Source: Trichococcus patagoniensis
Lineage (GTDB): Bacteria > Bacillota > Bacilli > Lactobacillales > Aerococcaceae
Assembly (NCBI RefSeq): GCF_003051085.1
Contig: NZ_QAOM01000021.1
Coordinates: 1 to 55,175 of the forward strand
Reading direction: 5' to 3'
Length of the DNA stretch: 55,175 nt
The notes under the pieces are model-generated. The model did not search any database. It had not been told where the DNA came from and worked only from the letters and a program-made list of their open reading frames with translations. A program made the position numbers and the translations under genes. Below, piece after piece: positions 7,784-16,986 of the stretch. How positions within the stretch are numbered: position 1 is the stretch's first letter; each line of letters starts with the position of its first letter.

Positions 7784-8668
7784 TTACATCAAATAGCGCA
7801 AACAACTTTCCAAATCTGCTCTGCTTTGGGATACTTCTTTCGTTAGTTTTCTCTTGACTTCATCATTATCGATCACCAGTCTGTGTCGTTTGAAGAAGGC
7901 ATACAACTCTTGCCTGAACGCTGCATTCAGGCTTTCGAAATCCAACGGCAAGTGGGTTCCATCTCCCATTGCCACATAATTTTGATACTGTTCCTTCGCC
8001 CAACTTTCGGCACGTTCAGAAAAGCCGTCAGCCAGTTCTCGGTTTTCTTTAGATACCCTTTCCCAAGCGAATACATTCTTCGGTTGCAAATAGCTTGACC
8101 ACAGGGCATCCCTTTGTAAATGAAAGAAAACATTCCGATATTTTTCCAGGTAATACCGCAAGAGCGTTTCTTGGATAAAATCTTTATGCACGGCATAGCA
8201 ACGCTCTACTTCGCTTTTCTCGCTGTCGTTTGCATCATGTTCAAATTTATAAGTGAATCCTCGTATGGCGCCGTCCACATGAACTACTGAAGGGCCGTAG
8301 TTGGCAAGCAACCTGTCTTCTTTTAGGACATCAGTCGATCCGAGATCGAAGTATCTACGGAAAGCTTCAAATAAGCTATAGTCCACCCGGATGAAATCAT
8401 TCATCGGAACGGCAGGCATCGCTTCGCTGAGTTCCGCGCGCTGAGGGCCTTCCCACGAAGATTCCAAAAACGAGCGCATCCTATCAAAGCTAAAATAATC
8501 ATCGTCAAAGCCCGACCTCTTTGAGGACATTAGAAAGGCCAAATAGGAACCTATTGCAAACAGCAACACCAGCATCGTGATAAGAAGCCCTCGGAGACCG
8601 TCTACAACAAAGCCAATCATGGCAAGTGTTGGAAAAAGAATAAGGACTATATTTTTTATGTTTTTCAT
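7784..8668 (-). CDS. Unrecognised membrane-anchored protein
   Basis: A 294-residue protein I do not recognise. Two adjacent hydrophobic helices fill residues 5-50 (IVLILFPTLAMIGFVV and GLLITMLVLLFAIGSYLAFLM). The remaining 240 residues are charged and probably cytoplasmic, rich in aromatic residues and predicted helix, with a KRKLTKEVSQSRADLESCLRYLM tail. No catalytic or metal motif stands out. The TTG at 8674 is an alternative start, but the ATG at 8668 has GTGGGG at better spacing. The gene has its own terminator and lies between topB and the vitamin operon, so context suggests no role. Confidence 0.75.
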   Translation of the reverse strand: MKNIKNIVLILFPTLAMIGFVVDGLRGLLITMLVLLFAIGSYLAFLMSSKRSGFDDDYFSFDRMRSFLESSWEGPQRAELSEAMPAVPMNDFIRVDYSLFEAFRRYFDLGSTDVLKEDRLLANYGPSVVHVDGAIRGFTYKFEHDANDSEKSEVERCYAVHKDFIQETLLRYYLEKYRNVFFHLQRDALWSSYLQPKNVFAWERVSKENRELADGFSERAESWAKEQYQNYVAMGDGTHLPLDFESLNAAFRQELYAFFKRHRLVIDNDEVKRKLTKEVSQSRADLESCLRYLM

Positions 8669-8770
8669 GGCCAAAACCCCACAAATTTTTTAGTCAGATT
8701 CATCAATCTTACCCTCTTTCTCAGGTAATAAACCGTTCAGCATGACCGCGAATCGTACCCATGCAACCCC

Positions 8771-8799
8771 ATTATACTGGAGTGCACAAGCTATTTCCA
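8771..8799 (-). promoter_or_regulatory. Candidate promoter for the unknown membrane protein
   Basis: On the minus strand a perfect -10 TATAAT (8771-8776) lies 17 bp from TGGAAA (8794-8799), about 100 bp before the start codon. The -35 is poor. Confidence 0.4.
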
Positions 8800-8889
8800 T
8801 TGATAGCTCAGCTTATGATAGGCATGTGCAAAGATGGTCCGTTAGACGTGAGAAATTTGTTCGGGCAAAAAGCCAAAGAAAAAATTCCC

Positions 8890-8945
8890 AAAAAAATAAG
8901 CCATATGGAATGCGCTCTTCAACGAGAGCGTTCCATATGGCTTTT
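8890..8945 (-). terminator. Terminator after the ECF S-component gene
   Basis: A long stem AGCCATATGGAA...TTCCATATGGCT with an inner CGCTCTCGTTGAAGAGCG hairpin, followed on the minus strand by TATTTTTTT. It begins just past the stop codon. Confidence 0.92.
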
Positions 8946-8947
8946 CT

Positions 8948-9490
8948 TCACCCTTTTTTCAGTTGCGCCGCCAGCAATGGCGCCAGGATCGGTTCCAGGA
9001 TCAGATAGAAGCCTGCGTTCCCGAGGCCATGCATCAGATCGAAGGGGATCCCCACGGCATAATACGCCCAAAAAGTGTTGATACCCATCATTTTCACCGT
9101 GAGCAGCGAAATGATGAATCCGTAGAGTATCCCTCCGAGGAAGGAAAAAACCACAAAATAAGCTTTGTGCGCCTTTTGGTAGAACGGCTTCATGAGCAGT
9201 CCGGTGACCACGATCAGCACACCGAAACTGGCGATCTGGGCAATCGTCCAGGGCCCCATCCCCAACATAAAATTAGTCAGGATGATGGACAAGATGGCCA
9301 CTATGAAGCCATCCGCCATCCCCATCGTCAGCGTCAGGATGATCAAAACGGCCGTCACGGGCTGGACGTTCGGGATGAACTGGAAGACAATCCTTCCGAC
9401 ATAGCACAAAGCCGTCAGAATGGACAACAAGGCGATGCGTCTGACGCCGAACTTCGGTTTGTCCGGTCTTACATTTCTGTCAGATTCCAA
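8948..9490 (-). CDS. ECF transporter S component, probably for cobalamin
   Basis: A 180-residue integral membrane protein with about five or six hydrophobic helices, the size and look of the substrate-binding S component of energy-coupling-factor importers. These work with a shared EcfA/A'/T module encoded elsewhere. Sequence alone does not fix the vitamin. The operon is preceded by a cobalamin riboswitch and shares a transcript with a transcobalamin-like lipoprotein, so vitamin B12 or a corrinoid precursor is the inferred substrate, comparable to CbrT of lactobacilli. It starts at TTG 9490 with a strong AAGGAGA nine bases upstream and overlaps the preceding gene by 22 bp, suggesting translational coupling. 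Confidence 0.85.
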   Translation of the reverse strand: MESDRNVRPDKPKFGVRRIALLSILTALCYVGRIVFQFIPNVQPVTAVLIILTLTMGMADGFIVAILSIILTNFMLGMGPWTIAQIASFGVLIVVTGLLMKPFYQKAHKAYFVVFSFLGGILYGFIISLLTVKMMGINTFWAYYAVGIPFDLMHGLGNAGFYLILEPILAPLLAAQLKKG

Positions 9491-9891
9491 ACGATTACGT
9501 CTCCTTCTTGGAGCGCCACATCAGCGGCTCCGACCATCGAAGGCTCACCGTTGACGTCGAACAGCCAATATTTGGCTTTCGTTTCGGCGGTCTCTTCCAC
9601 TTGCGCTTGCCCGTCGATGGCTGTGATGAAACCGTCCGCTTCTTCAATAGTATAATTTTCTTTCATGACATCCAACAAGTTGGCGCCCGCTTCGACCGCG
9701 ATTGTTTTTTCAGAACCCGTGATGACTGTTCCGCCATCCGTCAAAGAAATCGATACGCTGACCGTTTCTGCAGCTTCTGAGCTGACCGCAACAGAAGAAG
9801 ATTCCGCGACTGAAGTCGATTCTGCCGTGTCCGCAGGGGCGCACCCGAATAATACCAAACTGAATGATAAAGCCAATAATAATTTTTTCAT
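9469..9891 (-). CDS. DUF4430 (transcobalamin-like) lipoprotein
   Basis: A 140-residue exported lipoprotein. A signal peptide MKKLLLALSFSLVLFGC ends in a lipobox with Cys17. A Ser/Ala/Glu-rich linker (about 18-42) leads to a DUF4430 domain (about 45-140) with the family features ANLLDVMKENY and a C-terminal AKYWLFDVNGEPSMVGAADVALQEGDVIVWNL. DUF4430 resembles the C-terminal domain of transcobalamin and intrinsic factor and occurs in bacterial cobalamin-binding surface proteins. A role in capturing B12 and handing it to the S component is inferred from the riboswitch and the overlap. The ATG at 9891 is preferred over an upstream frame because it gives the signal peptide and has AGGTGG upstream. 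Confidence 0.85.
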   Translation of the reverse strand: MKKLLLALSFSLVLFGCAPADTAESTSVAESSSVAVSSEAAETVSVSISLTDGGTVITGSEKTIAVEAGANLLDVMKENYTIEEADGFITAIDGQAQVEETAETKAKYWLFDVNGEPSMVGAADVALQEGDVIVWNLTEM

Positions 9892-9952
9892 CTTTCTTTC
9901 CACCTCTGATCTGTATTTGATAGAAGTTCCCTCGCCAACGGCCGGGATAATG

Positions 9953-9982
9953 CAAAAAAAGTCCATGCGCCATCGCATAGAC
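9953..9982 (-). terminator. Intrinsic terminator of the cobalamin riboswitch expression platform
   Basis: On the minus strand TCTATGCG and CGCATGGA pair around ATGG, followed by ACTTTTTTTG. It sits between the aptamer and the lipoprotein gene, as expected for transcription attenuation when cobalamin is bound. Confidence 0.85.
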
Positions 9983-10009
9983 AAGTAACGTCACCGTTTT
10001 ACCTCGAAA

Positions 10010-10132
10010 CGGCACGCATGCAGTAAATAGCATCTTGGAATAAAGACCTGACTAAGACGTTCATGACGTCATCACAGTGGCGGGACCGCGTTGGATTTTC
10101 ACCAAACTTCCAAATTCCAAGTGTCTTTGAAT
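10010..10132 (-). promoter_or_regulatory. Cobalamin (B12) riboswitch aptamer
   Basis: The minus strand shows the conserved B12-box layout: GTTTGGTGAAAATCCAACGC (core), then GCGGTCCCGCCACTGTGA, then AGTCAGG near 10047-10053. The closing stem pairs CTTGGAA at the 5' side with TTCCAAG at the 3' side. The aptamer is followed by a hairpin-plus-T-run and then by the DUF4430/ECF operon, so ligand binding should switch that operon off. Confidence 0.92.
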
Positions 10133-10253
10133 GGTTTTCCTATCCCCTCCATTTTACCCAAAGCAGAAAAAAATACAAGACCAGTTGCGCTTTTCTGTGC
10201 GCCCTGGCCTTGCGATTGATGACAAGTGTGTCAAGTCAATTTTCGATTTTCTG

Positions 10254-11687
<1,434 letters not shown>

Positions 11688-11690
11688 TCA

Positions 11691-11741
11691 TGGTAGCGTT
11701 TTAATACCTTCCATTTTACCGTAACCGCTCCGGAAATGAAA
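11691..11741 (-). promoter_or_regulatory. Candidate promoter and cre-like site of the GH1 gene
   Basis: On the minus strand TTTCAT (11736-11741), a 17-bp spacer and TAAAAT (11713-11718) form a possible promoter. Just downstream, TGGTAGCGTTTTAATA (plus strand, 11691-11706) resembles a CcpA operator with about three mismatches, a position suited to a roadblock. Catabolite control of a beta-glucosidase is biologically expected. Confidence 0.4.
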
Positions 11742-11822
11742 CCGTTAACCTAGCATGGCCTATTTCTGCTATGATAAGGGAGAGAGAAATTCCCGCGTCC
11801 GTTGCCCTGCTATCCAAATCGT

Positions 11823-11851
11823 TTGACACGACTTCACAAAAGCGTTACATT
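11823..11851 (+). promoter_or_regulatory. Promoter of copB
   Basis: Consensus -35 TTGACA (11823-11828), exactly 17 bp, then -10 TACATT (11846-11851). Immediately downstream the motifs GTTACATT, GTTACGAT and GATTACAC repeat, which could bind the response regulator encoded nearby; that link is inference. Confidence 0.65.
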
Positions 11852-11922
11852 TTATTTGTAGTTACGATTACACGCGTAAACGAATCATTTCTGTATTTCC
11901 GGAGATCGGAGGAGTGAATAAA

Positions 11923-14142
11923 ATGGACGAACACGACCATTCCCAGCACAAACCTACTGTCGATGCCACTCACAACGATAAGCCCACCAGCCACATCCAC
12001 CCCAATGAAGCGCACAATGAAGAACGCGCAGGCCATGAACACCATGAACAGATGGCCCACAGTCTCCCTAGCCACTCAGAGCCTGTCCCGCACATCCCAA
12101 AGACTACTGCCGATATGCCGCCCGAAGCGCATGCACACGAACACGGAGCAGCCCCAGACCCTGATCATGGCAATATGGATCACGGCAGCGGACACGCAGG
12201 CCACCACGAACAGATGGTGGTTGATTTCAGGAAACGATTTTGGGTGACACTCGGGTTGACCATTCCCGTCACCTTGCTTTCCCCGATGATCATGATGCTT
12301 TTCGGCTTCCATCTGGACTTTCCCGGGGCAAATGTCATCGTCTTTGTGCTTTCCACCATCATCTTCTTTTATGGCGGGAAGCCTTTCCTGAAAGGCGCTT
12401 GGGATGAATGGAAAAAACGCTCACCGGGCATGATGCTGCTGATTTCCTTGGCCATCATCTCCGCTTATATCTACAGCACCTTCACCGCTTTTTTCATAAC
12501 CGGCTCGGACTTTTATTTCGAACTGGCGACCTTGATCCTGATCATGCTGCTCGGGCATTGGATCGAGATGAAATCACAGATGGGCGCATCCAAGGCACTG
12601 GAAGAACTCATCAAATTGATGCCAAAAGTTGCCCACAAACTGGACAGCGCCGGCAACACCGTCGAAGTCTCGATTGAGGACCTCGTTCCCGGCGACCGCA
12701 TTCTGATCAAACCCGGCGAGAAAATCCCCTTGGACGGCAAAATTTTCGAGGGCGACTCCACCGTGGATGAATCCATGCTGACGGGGGAATCCGTTCCGGT
12801 CGAAAAACAACCAGGCATGGCTGCTATCGGCGGATCGATAAACGGCAATGGCGTGTTGAAATTGACAGTGGAAAAGGTCGGGAACGAAACCTACTTGGCG
12901 CAGGTGATCCAGATGGTGACCAATGCCCAGCAACAAAAATCCAAGGCCCAAGGATTGGCGGATACGGCAGCCAAATGGCTTTTATACATCGCCGTGGTGG
13001 CCGGCATCCTGACTTTCGGCTATTGGCTGTTTGCAGCCGACCAGCCGTTCGCCTTGGAACGGCTGGTGACCGTCCTCGTGATCGCTTGTCCGCACGCGCT
13101 CGGACTGGCCGTCCCTTTGGTGAATGCCGTATCGACATCCATCGCAGCCAGGAACGGCTTGCTCATCCGCAACCGGACGCAATTTGAAGCAGCCCGCAAG
13201 ATCAATCGGATCGTCTTCGACAAGACCGGAACCTTGACGGAAGGCAACTTCGGAGTGACCGACATCATCCCCGCGGAAGGCATAGCGGAAAAGGATTTAT
13301 TGACGCTGGCCTATTCGGTGGAGCTGCAATCCGAGCATCCGATCGCAAAAGGCATCGTCCGAAAGGGGGAAGCCGAGCACCTCACTCCCCTTGAAGTGAA
13401 GGATTACCAAAACCTTACCGGACAGGGTCTTCAGGCCTTGGTGAACGGTGTGCCGGTTGCCGTCGTCAGCCCCGGCACGATGGCGGCACGCGCTATCGCC
13501 TATGACCGCACCAGCTACGAAGAACTGGCCCAGCAAGGAAAAACAGTCGTCTTTGTCCTGAAGGAAGATCTATTGCAAGGCATGATTGCCATTGCCGATA
13601 TCATCCGGGAATCCTCTTACGAAGTCGTGGCGGCTTTGAAGGAACAGGATATCGAGCCGATCATGCTGACCGGTGATAACAGACGCGTGGCCGATTATGT
13701 AGGCAAAAAATTGGGTATGGCCCAGGTGTTTGCGGAAGTCCTGCCGGCAGAAAAATCGAAACACGTCGTCGCCTTGAAAGAGGGAAACAATAAAGTTGCG
13801 ATGGTGGGAGACGGCGTCAATGACGCTCCAGCGCTGGCGGAAGCCGATTTGGGCATCGCCATCGGTGCCGGAACGGACGTCGCCATCGAAACGGCCGATG
13901 TTATCCTCGTCGACAGCGATCCGCAGGACGTCTTGACCATCATCCGCTTATCCAAAGCGACTTACCGAAAAATGGTTGAAAATCTGATTTGGGCGGTCGG
14001 CTATAATATCATCGCTATCCCGCTTGCCGCCGGTGTACTGAACAGCCAGGGCATCGTCATCACCCCTGCCATCGGAGCGGCCGTCATGTCGATCAGCACC
14101 ATCATTTGCGCAGTCAACGCCCGGTTGCTGAAGCTGGATTGA
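11923..14142 (+). CDS. copB: CopB-type copper-exporting P1B ATPase
   Basis: A 739-residue heavy-metal P-type ATPase that pumps copper ions out of the cytoplasm. Instead of a CxxC metal-binding domain, the N-terminal 100 residues are extremely His-rich (repeated HxH, HEHHEQM, DHGNMDHGSGHAGHHEQM). Core motifs are TGES (about 287), the ion-pathway CPH (about 389-391, CopB subclass rather than CPC), phosphorylation site DKTGT (Asp about 433) and GDGVNDAPAL (about 629). About eight transmembrane helices are expected. The ATG at 11923 is chosen over GTG 11914, which would overlap the GGAGGAG ribosome binding site. A SHOCT protein follows, and the facing operon encodes copper oxidase and sensor. Confidence 0.93.
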   Translation: MDEHDHSQHKPTVDATHNDKPTSHIHPNEAHNEERAGHEHHEQMAHSLPSHSEPVPHIPKTTADMPPEAHAHEHGAAPDPDHGNMDHGSGHAGHHEQMVVDFRKRFWVTLGLTIPVTLLSPMIMMLFGFHLDFPGANVIVFVLSTIIFFYGGKPFLKGAWDEWKKRSPGMMLLISLAIISAYIYSTFTAFFITGSDFYFELATLILIMLLGHWIEMKSQMGASKALEELIKLMPKVAHKLDSAGNTVEVSIEDLVPGDRILIKPGEKIPLDGKIFEGDSTVDESMLTGESVPVEKQPGMAAIGGSINGNGVLKLTVEKVGNETYLAQVIQMVTNAQQQKSKAQGLADTAAKWLLYIAVVAGILTFGYWLFAADQPFALERLVTVLVIACPHALGLAVPLVNAVSTSIAARNGLLIRNRTQFEAARKINRIVFDKTGTLTEGNFGVTDIIPAEGIAEKDLLTLAYSVELQSEHPIAKGIVRKGEAEHLTPLEVKDYQNLTGQGLQALVNGVPVAVVSPGTMAARAIAYDRTSYEELAQQGKTVVFVLKEDLLQGMIAIADIIRESSYEVVAALKEQDIEPIMLTGDNRRVADYVGKKLGMAQVFAEVLPAEKSKHVVALKEGNNKVAMVGDGVNDAPALAEADLGIAIGAGTDVAIETADVILVDSDPQDVLTIIRLSKATYRKMVENLIWAVGYNIIAIPLAAGVLNSQGIVITPAIGAAVMSISTIICAVNARLLKLD

Positions 14143-14249
14143 TTCATGGCCTGAGCGCGTATTCCCCACCGTGGACTGCAAAACTACATCCAATCCACAC
14201 AATACGGCTGTACAATACTTATAGAGAGAGAAGAAAAGGGGGAATTTGC

Positions 14250-14483
14250 ATGTTTGGCAGATACCTACAATGTTTCGGAGGTTTTGGCATGGGTGGAATG
14301 ATGTTTATGGGCATTTTCTGGATCGCACTGATCATACTTGTCATTTACTTGGCAAGCAGGCTTATGAATGATAGATCAAGCAAAGTTTCAACAGAGGAAT
14401 CCGCTTTGGACATCCTGAAAAAAGAATTGGCAAAAGGGAACATTACCGAGGAAGAATTCGACCGCAAAAAGAAACTGTTGTAA
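14250..14483 (+). CDS. Small SHOCT-domain membrane protein
   Basis: A 77-residue protein. Residues 1-20 are Gly/Met/Cys-rich (LQCFGGFGMGGMMFMGIFW), then a single transmembrane helix (about 17-38), a short linker and a C-terminal SHOCT domain (ALDILKKELAKGNITEEEFDRKKKLL). SHOCT is a short oligomerisation module often beside membrane segments. The Met-rich start and its place behind copB suggest a copper-linked accessory role, which is inference. The start has AAAAGGGGGAA upstream. It lies 107 bp after copB; TACAAT near 14212 could be an internal -10, so co-transcription is likely but not certain. Confidence 0.85.
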   Translation: MFGRYLQCFGGFGMGGMMFMGIFWIALIILVIYLASRLMNDRSSKVSTEESALDILKKELAKGNITEEEFDRKKKLL

Positions 14484-14501
14484 TCCAAAATGAATAGGAA
14501 G

Positions 14502-14543
14502 AAGGGCCGGCTCCAATACAATGAGCCGTCCCCTCTTTTTTTT
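14502..14543 (+). terminator. Terminator after the copB-SHOCT unit
   Basis: GGCCGGCTC and GAGCCGTCC pair with one mismatch around nine bases, followed by CCTCTTTTTTTT. Confidence 0.85.
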
Positions 14544-14623
14544 AGCCTTATTTATATCTGGTCGAGTATTGAAATGGCTGCAGCTAGCGAACACCAGACA
14601 GATGCCGCATCTCTCAGCGCTCT

Positions 14624-14751
14624 TCGCCGGCGAACGGAGGCTTCGCCGGCGTTCAGGACGCATTCCGTTAACGTTCTCCGATGAAGCGCGCTTCACCGGA
14701 GTTCAGTCCGACTGTTACCGGTGTACTCCGGTGAGCAGACCGTTCACCGGA
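14624..14751. repeat. Triple-hairpin intergenic repeat, copy 2
   Basis: Hairpins start at 14624 (CGCCGGCGAA...TTCGCCGGCG), 14675 (CTCCGATGAA...TTCACCGGAG) and 14726 (CTCCGGTGAG...TTCACCGGAG), 51 bp apart. The preceding 100 bp, from AGCCTTATTTATATCTGG through CGAACACCAGACAGATGC, is also shared with copy 4. The copy lies between convergent genes. No gene is seen in the 380-bp gap. Confidence 0.92.
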
Positions 14752-14804
14752 GCTGGGGATGGACTACAAGACTACAAGCACTCCTCCAGTCCAGTGGGCG
14801 CAAA

Positions 14805-14836
14805 GAAGAGTCTATCTCATTACGAGACAGCCCCCT
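14805..14836 (-). terminator. Probable terminator after the copper sensor kinase gene
   Basis: GGCTGTCTC and GAGATAGACTC pair around GTAAT on the minus strand, followed by TTCTTTG. The same TCTCATTACGAGACAGCCCC phrase recurs near 24640 beside another repeat copy. Confidence 0.6.
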
Positions 14837-14867
14837 TCGTTTCGTTTGTCATTCATTATGCGCCAGT

Positions 14868-16268
14868 TTATGCCCGGTGCTGATCCAGCGGAATCGTCAC
14901 CGTAAACACGGCTCCTTTTCCGATAGAGCTGACGACGCGCACTGTCCCGTTGTGCTTCTTGATGATGCTTTTGACGATGGCCAGACCTAGCCCTTGCCCA
15001 CCAGATTTGCTGTTGCGCGAAGGCTCCGTCATATAGAACCGCTCGAAAATCTTTTCCTGGTCTTCGGTATCGATGCCGATGCCGTCGTCGGACACTTTCA
15101 GAATTGCTTGGTTGCCTTCCGTGTGCGTTTCAATGCTGATATTCCCTTGCTTCGGCGTGAATTTGATGGCATTGGCCAAAAGGTTCGTAAGCACTTGGCT
15201 GATTTTGTCCTGATCCGCGGTTATCATCAGCTGTTCACCGGATACCGTCAAGGTGATATGCTTTTTTGCAGCCGCAGCCGTGAAGTTTGTCGCGACTTTT
15301 CGGCTCAATGCCTGCAGGTCAAATCGGCTGAATGCCAACTTTTCATGGCTGCTTTCCATTTCGTTGATTTTGTCGATATTCCCGATCAGTCGGGAAATCC
15401 GATTCACTTCATCGTAACAGATCTTCAGCCGCTCGTTGCTCGGCTCCCAGATGCCGTCAAGCATCGCCTCCAGATTACCCTTCAAGGTCGTGAGCGGGGT
15501 GCGGATTTCGTGCGCAATATCGGAAGAAAGACGGTTCCGGATTTCCTGTTGGTTGTCCAGCTGACGGGAGAGGCTGTCGACGGAATGGATCAGCGCATCT
15601 ATTTCGACGATGTTCGTTTCTTTAGGTGCCTGCTCCGTATAATTCCCTTTAGCGATTTCTCCTGTAAAACGGCTCACCGCAAAGACCGGTACACTCAATT
15701 TTCTGGCGATCCAAAACGCGAAAAAAAGCGATAAGGCGAACGCCAACAGCGCCACAATCAGCAGATTATTGCGGATATCGCGCATGAATGCGACATCATG
15801 TTCCGTATAGAAATACGTCCCCATCGTTCCGATTGCCAGGCTGCCGATTGTCCGGGAGTCGTCATTAAGCTCAACAGTGGTCACTGTATATTCACTTTCT
15901 GTACCGCCCATCATCTCATCCATCTGCGACATATGGTTCGACATCATCTGTCTGTTCGTCTGTTCCTCCATCGCACTGGGGCTCCAGATCAGCGCCCCTT
16001 GACTATCATAGACTTTCAGAATGATGTCGTCCTGCAATGCCTGCCTGCCGATGACCGCTATGGCGTCCTCGTCCCAGCTCTCGGTTTGGGCAAAAACTGC
16101 CTCAATTTCATCCGTGTAGCTGCTTATTTCTTCCGTTCGCCGTTCGCTGACATATTCCGAGAAGTGGCTGTTCACCAACTGCATGCTGAACCAGCCGAAC
16201 AGCCCGATGATGACAATCGAAAAAAGCAGGAAGGAAAGGATCAGGTTCCAACTGATTGTCCGTCTCAT
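14868..16268 (-). CDS. Sensor histidine kinase, probably copper-responsive
   Basis: A 466-residue membrane kinase. TM1 is about 9-31 and TM2 about 168-188, with an extracellular sensor loop between. The loop holds a striking Met-rich stretch (Met 100, 108, 109, 113, 116, 119 and 120, plus His112), suited to Cu(I) binding. HAMP follows at about 189-240, the phospho-acceptor His253 in SSDIAHEIRTPLTTLKGN, then an HATPase domain (NLLANAIKF; VSDDGIGI; GGQGLGLAIVK). It overlaps the response-regulator stop by four bases, so the pair is translationally coupled. Sensing copper is inferred from the Met cluster and the neighbouring oxidase and ATPase; silver is an alternative. Confidence 0.92.
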   Translation of the reverse strand: MRRTISWNLILSFLLFSIVIIGLFGWFSMQLVNSHFSEYVSERRTEEISSYTDEIEAVFAQTESWDEDAIAVIGRQALQDDIILKVYDSQGALIWSPSAMEEQTNRQMMSNHMSQMDEMMGGTESEYTVTTVELNDDSRTIGSLAIGTMGTYFYTEHDVAFMRDIRNNLLIVALLAFALSLFFAFWIARKLSVPVFAVSRFTGEIAKGNYTEQAPKETNIVEIDALIHSVDSLSRQLDNQQEIRNRLSSDIAHEIRTPLTTLKGNLEAMLDGIWEPSNERLKICYDEVNRISRLIGNIDKINEMESSHEKLAFSRFDLQALSRKVATNFTAAAAKKHITLTVSGEQLMITADQDKISQVLTNLLANAIKFTPKQGNISIETHTEGNQAILKVSDDGIGIDTEDQEKIFERFYMTEPSRNSKSGGQGLGLAIVKSIIKKHNGTVRVVSSIGKGAVFTVTIPLDQHRA

Positions 16269-16948
16269 CGCTTCCCTCCAAACCGGTAGCCGCTTCCCCG
16301 GACAGTCAGAATATAGCTGGGCTGTTTCGGTTCCGGCTCGATTTTTTGCCGGATGTTCTTGATATGCGTATCGATGACCCTGTCCAGACCTTCGAAATCC
16401 AGCCCTTTGACGCTCTCCAACAGTTCTTCCCGTGTGAAGAGTCGGCTCGGATTCTTGGCCAATAAGGTCAACAATTCGTATTCGGTAGCCGTCAACGCGA
16501 CTTCCTGCTGCCGCACGAAAACTTGCTTCGTTTTGGGATGGATCACCAGATTTTCACCATCGAAACTCCATTTTGCTTCAACCTCGACTGGGGCAGCGCG
16601 CCTCAGCACAGTCTCGACCCGCGCCACCAGTTCCTTGGGACTGAACGGTTTGACCATGTAATCATCCGCGCCGATCTGCAGGCCGCTCAGGATATCCTTT
16701 TCGGATGACCTTGCCGTCAGCATAATAATGGGCACATTGGATTCTTCGCGGATTTTGGCACAGATGTCTGTACCGGCCAGATCCGGCAGCATCAGATCCA
16801 ACACGATCAGATCCGGATGGAAGGCATGGAATTTTTCCAAAGCCTCCGCCCCGGACTCGGCACGGTATACCTGATATTTTTTGGCGGCCAGATAGGCTTC
16901 CACGATGTCCAAAATATTCGGTTCATCATCGACGATCAAAACTTTCAT
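16265..16948 (-). CDS. OmpR-family response regulator, probable copper regulator
   Basis: A 227-residue regulator. The receiver domain has acidic DDE at 7-9, phospho-Asp about 51 in LIVLDLMLPDLAG and Lys about 101 in MVKPFSPKEL. A C-terminal winged-helix DNA-binding domain follows (TEYELLTLLAKNPSRLFTREELLESV; DRVIDTHIKNIRQKIE). An ATG lies two codons upstream but abuts the GGAGGG ribosome binding site, so ATG 16948 is chosen. It sits between the multicopper oxidase and the kinase. Likely targets are the oxidase and copB promoters, an inference from proximity. Confidence 0.93.
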   Translation of the reverse strand: MKVLIVDDEPNILDIVEAYLAAKKYQVYRAESGAEALEKFHAFHPDLIVLDLMLPDLAGTDICAKIREESNVPIIMLTARSSEKDILSGLQIGADDYMVKPFSPKELVARVETVLRRAAPVEVEAKWSFDGENLVIHPKTKQVFVRQQEVALTATEYELLTLLAKNPSRLFTREELLESVKGLDFEGLDRVIDTHIKNIRQKIEPEPKQPSYILTVRGSGYRFGGKR

Positions 16949-16986
16949 GCCCATCCCTCCAGCTTATTTTTTGGTTTTTCTTGGTT

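Noticed and set aside
8742-9081. Overlapping short + frames near the ECF gene
   Set aside because: They overlap a long terminator stem and the 3' end of the S-component gene, with no initiation signal.
11846-11880. CopY-type cop box upstream of copB
   Set aside because: The expected TACANNTGTA palindrome is absent; only TTAC-type direct repeats are seen, more consistent with an OmpR-family regulator.
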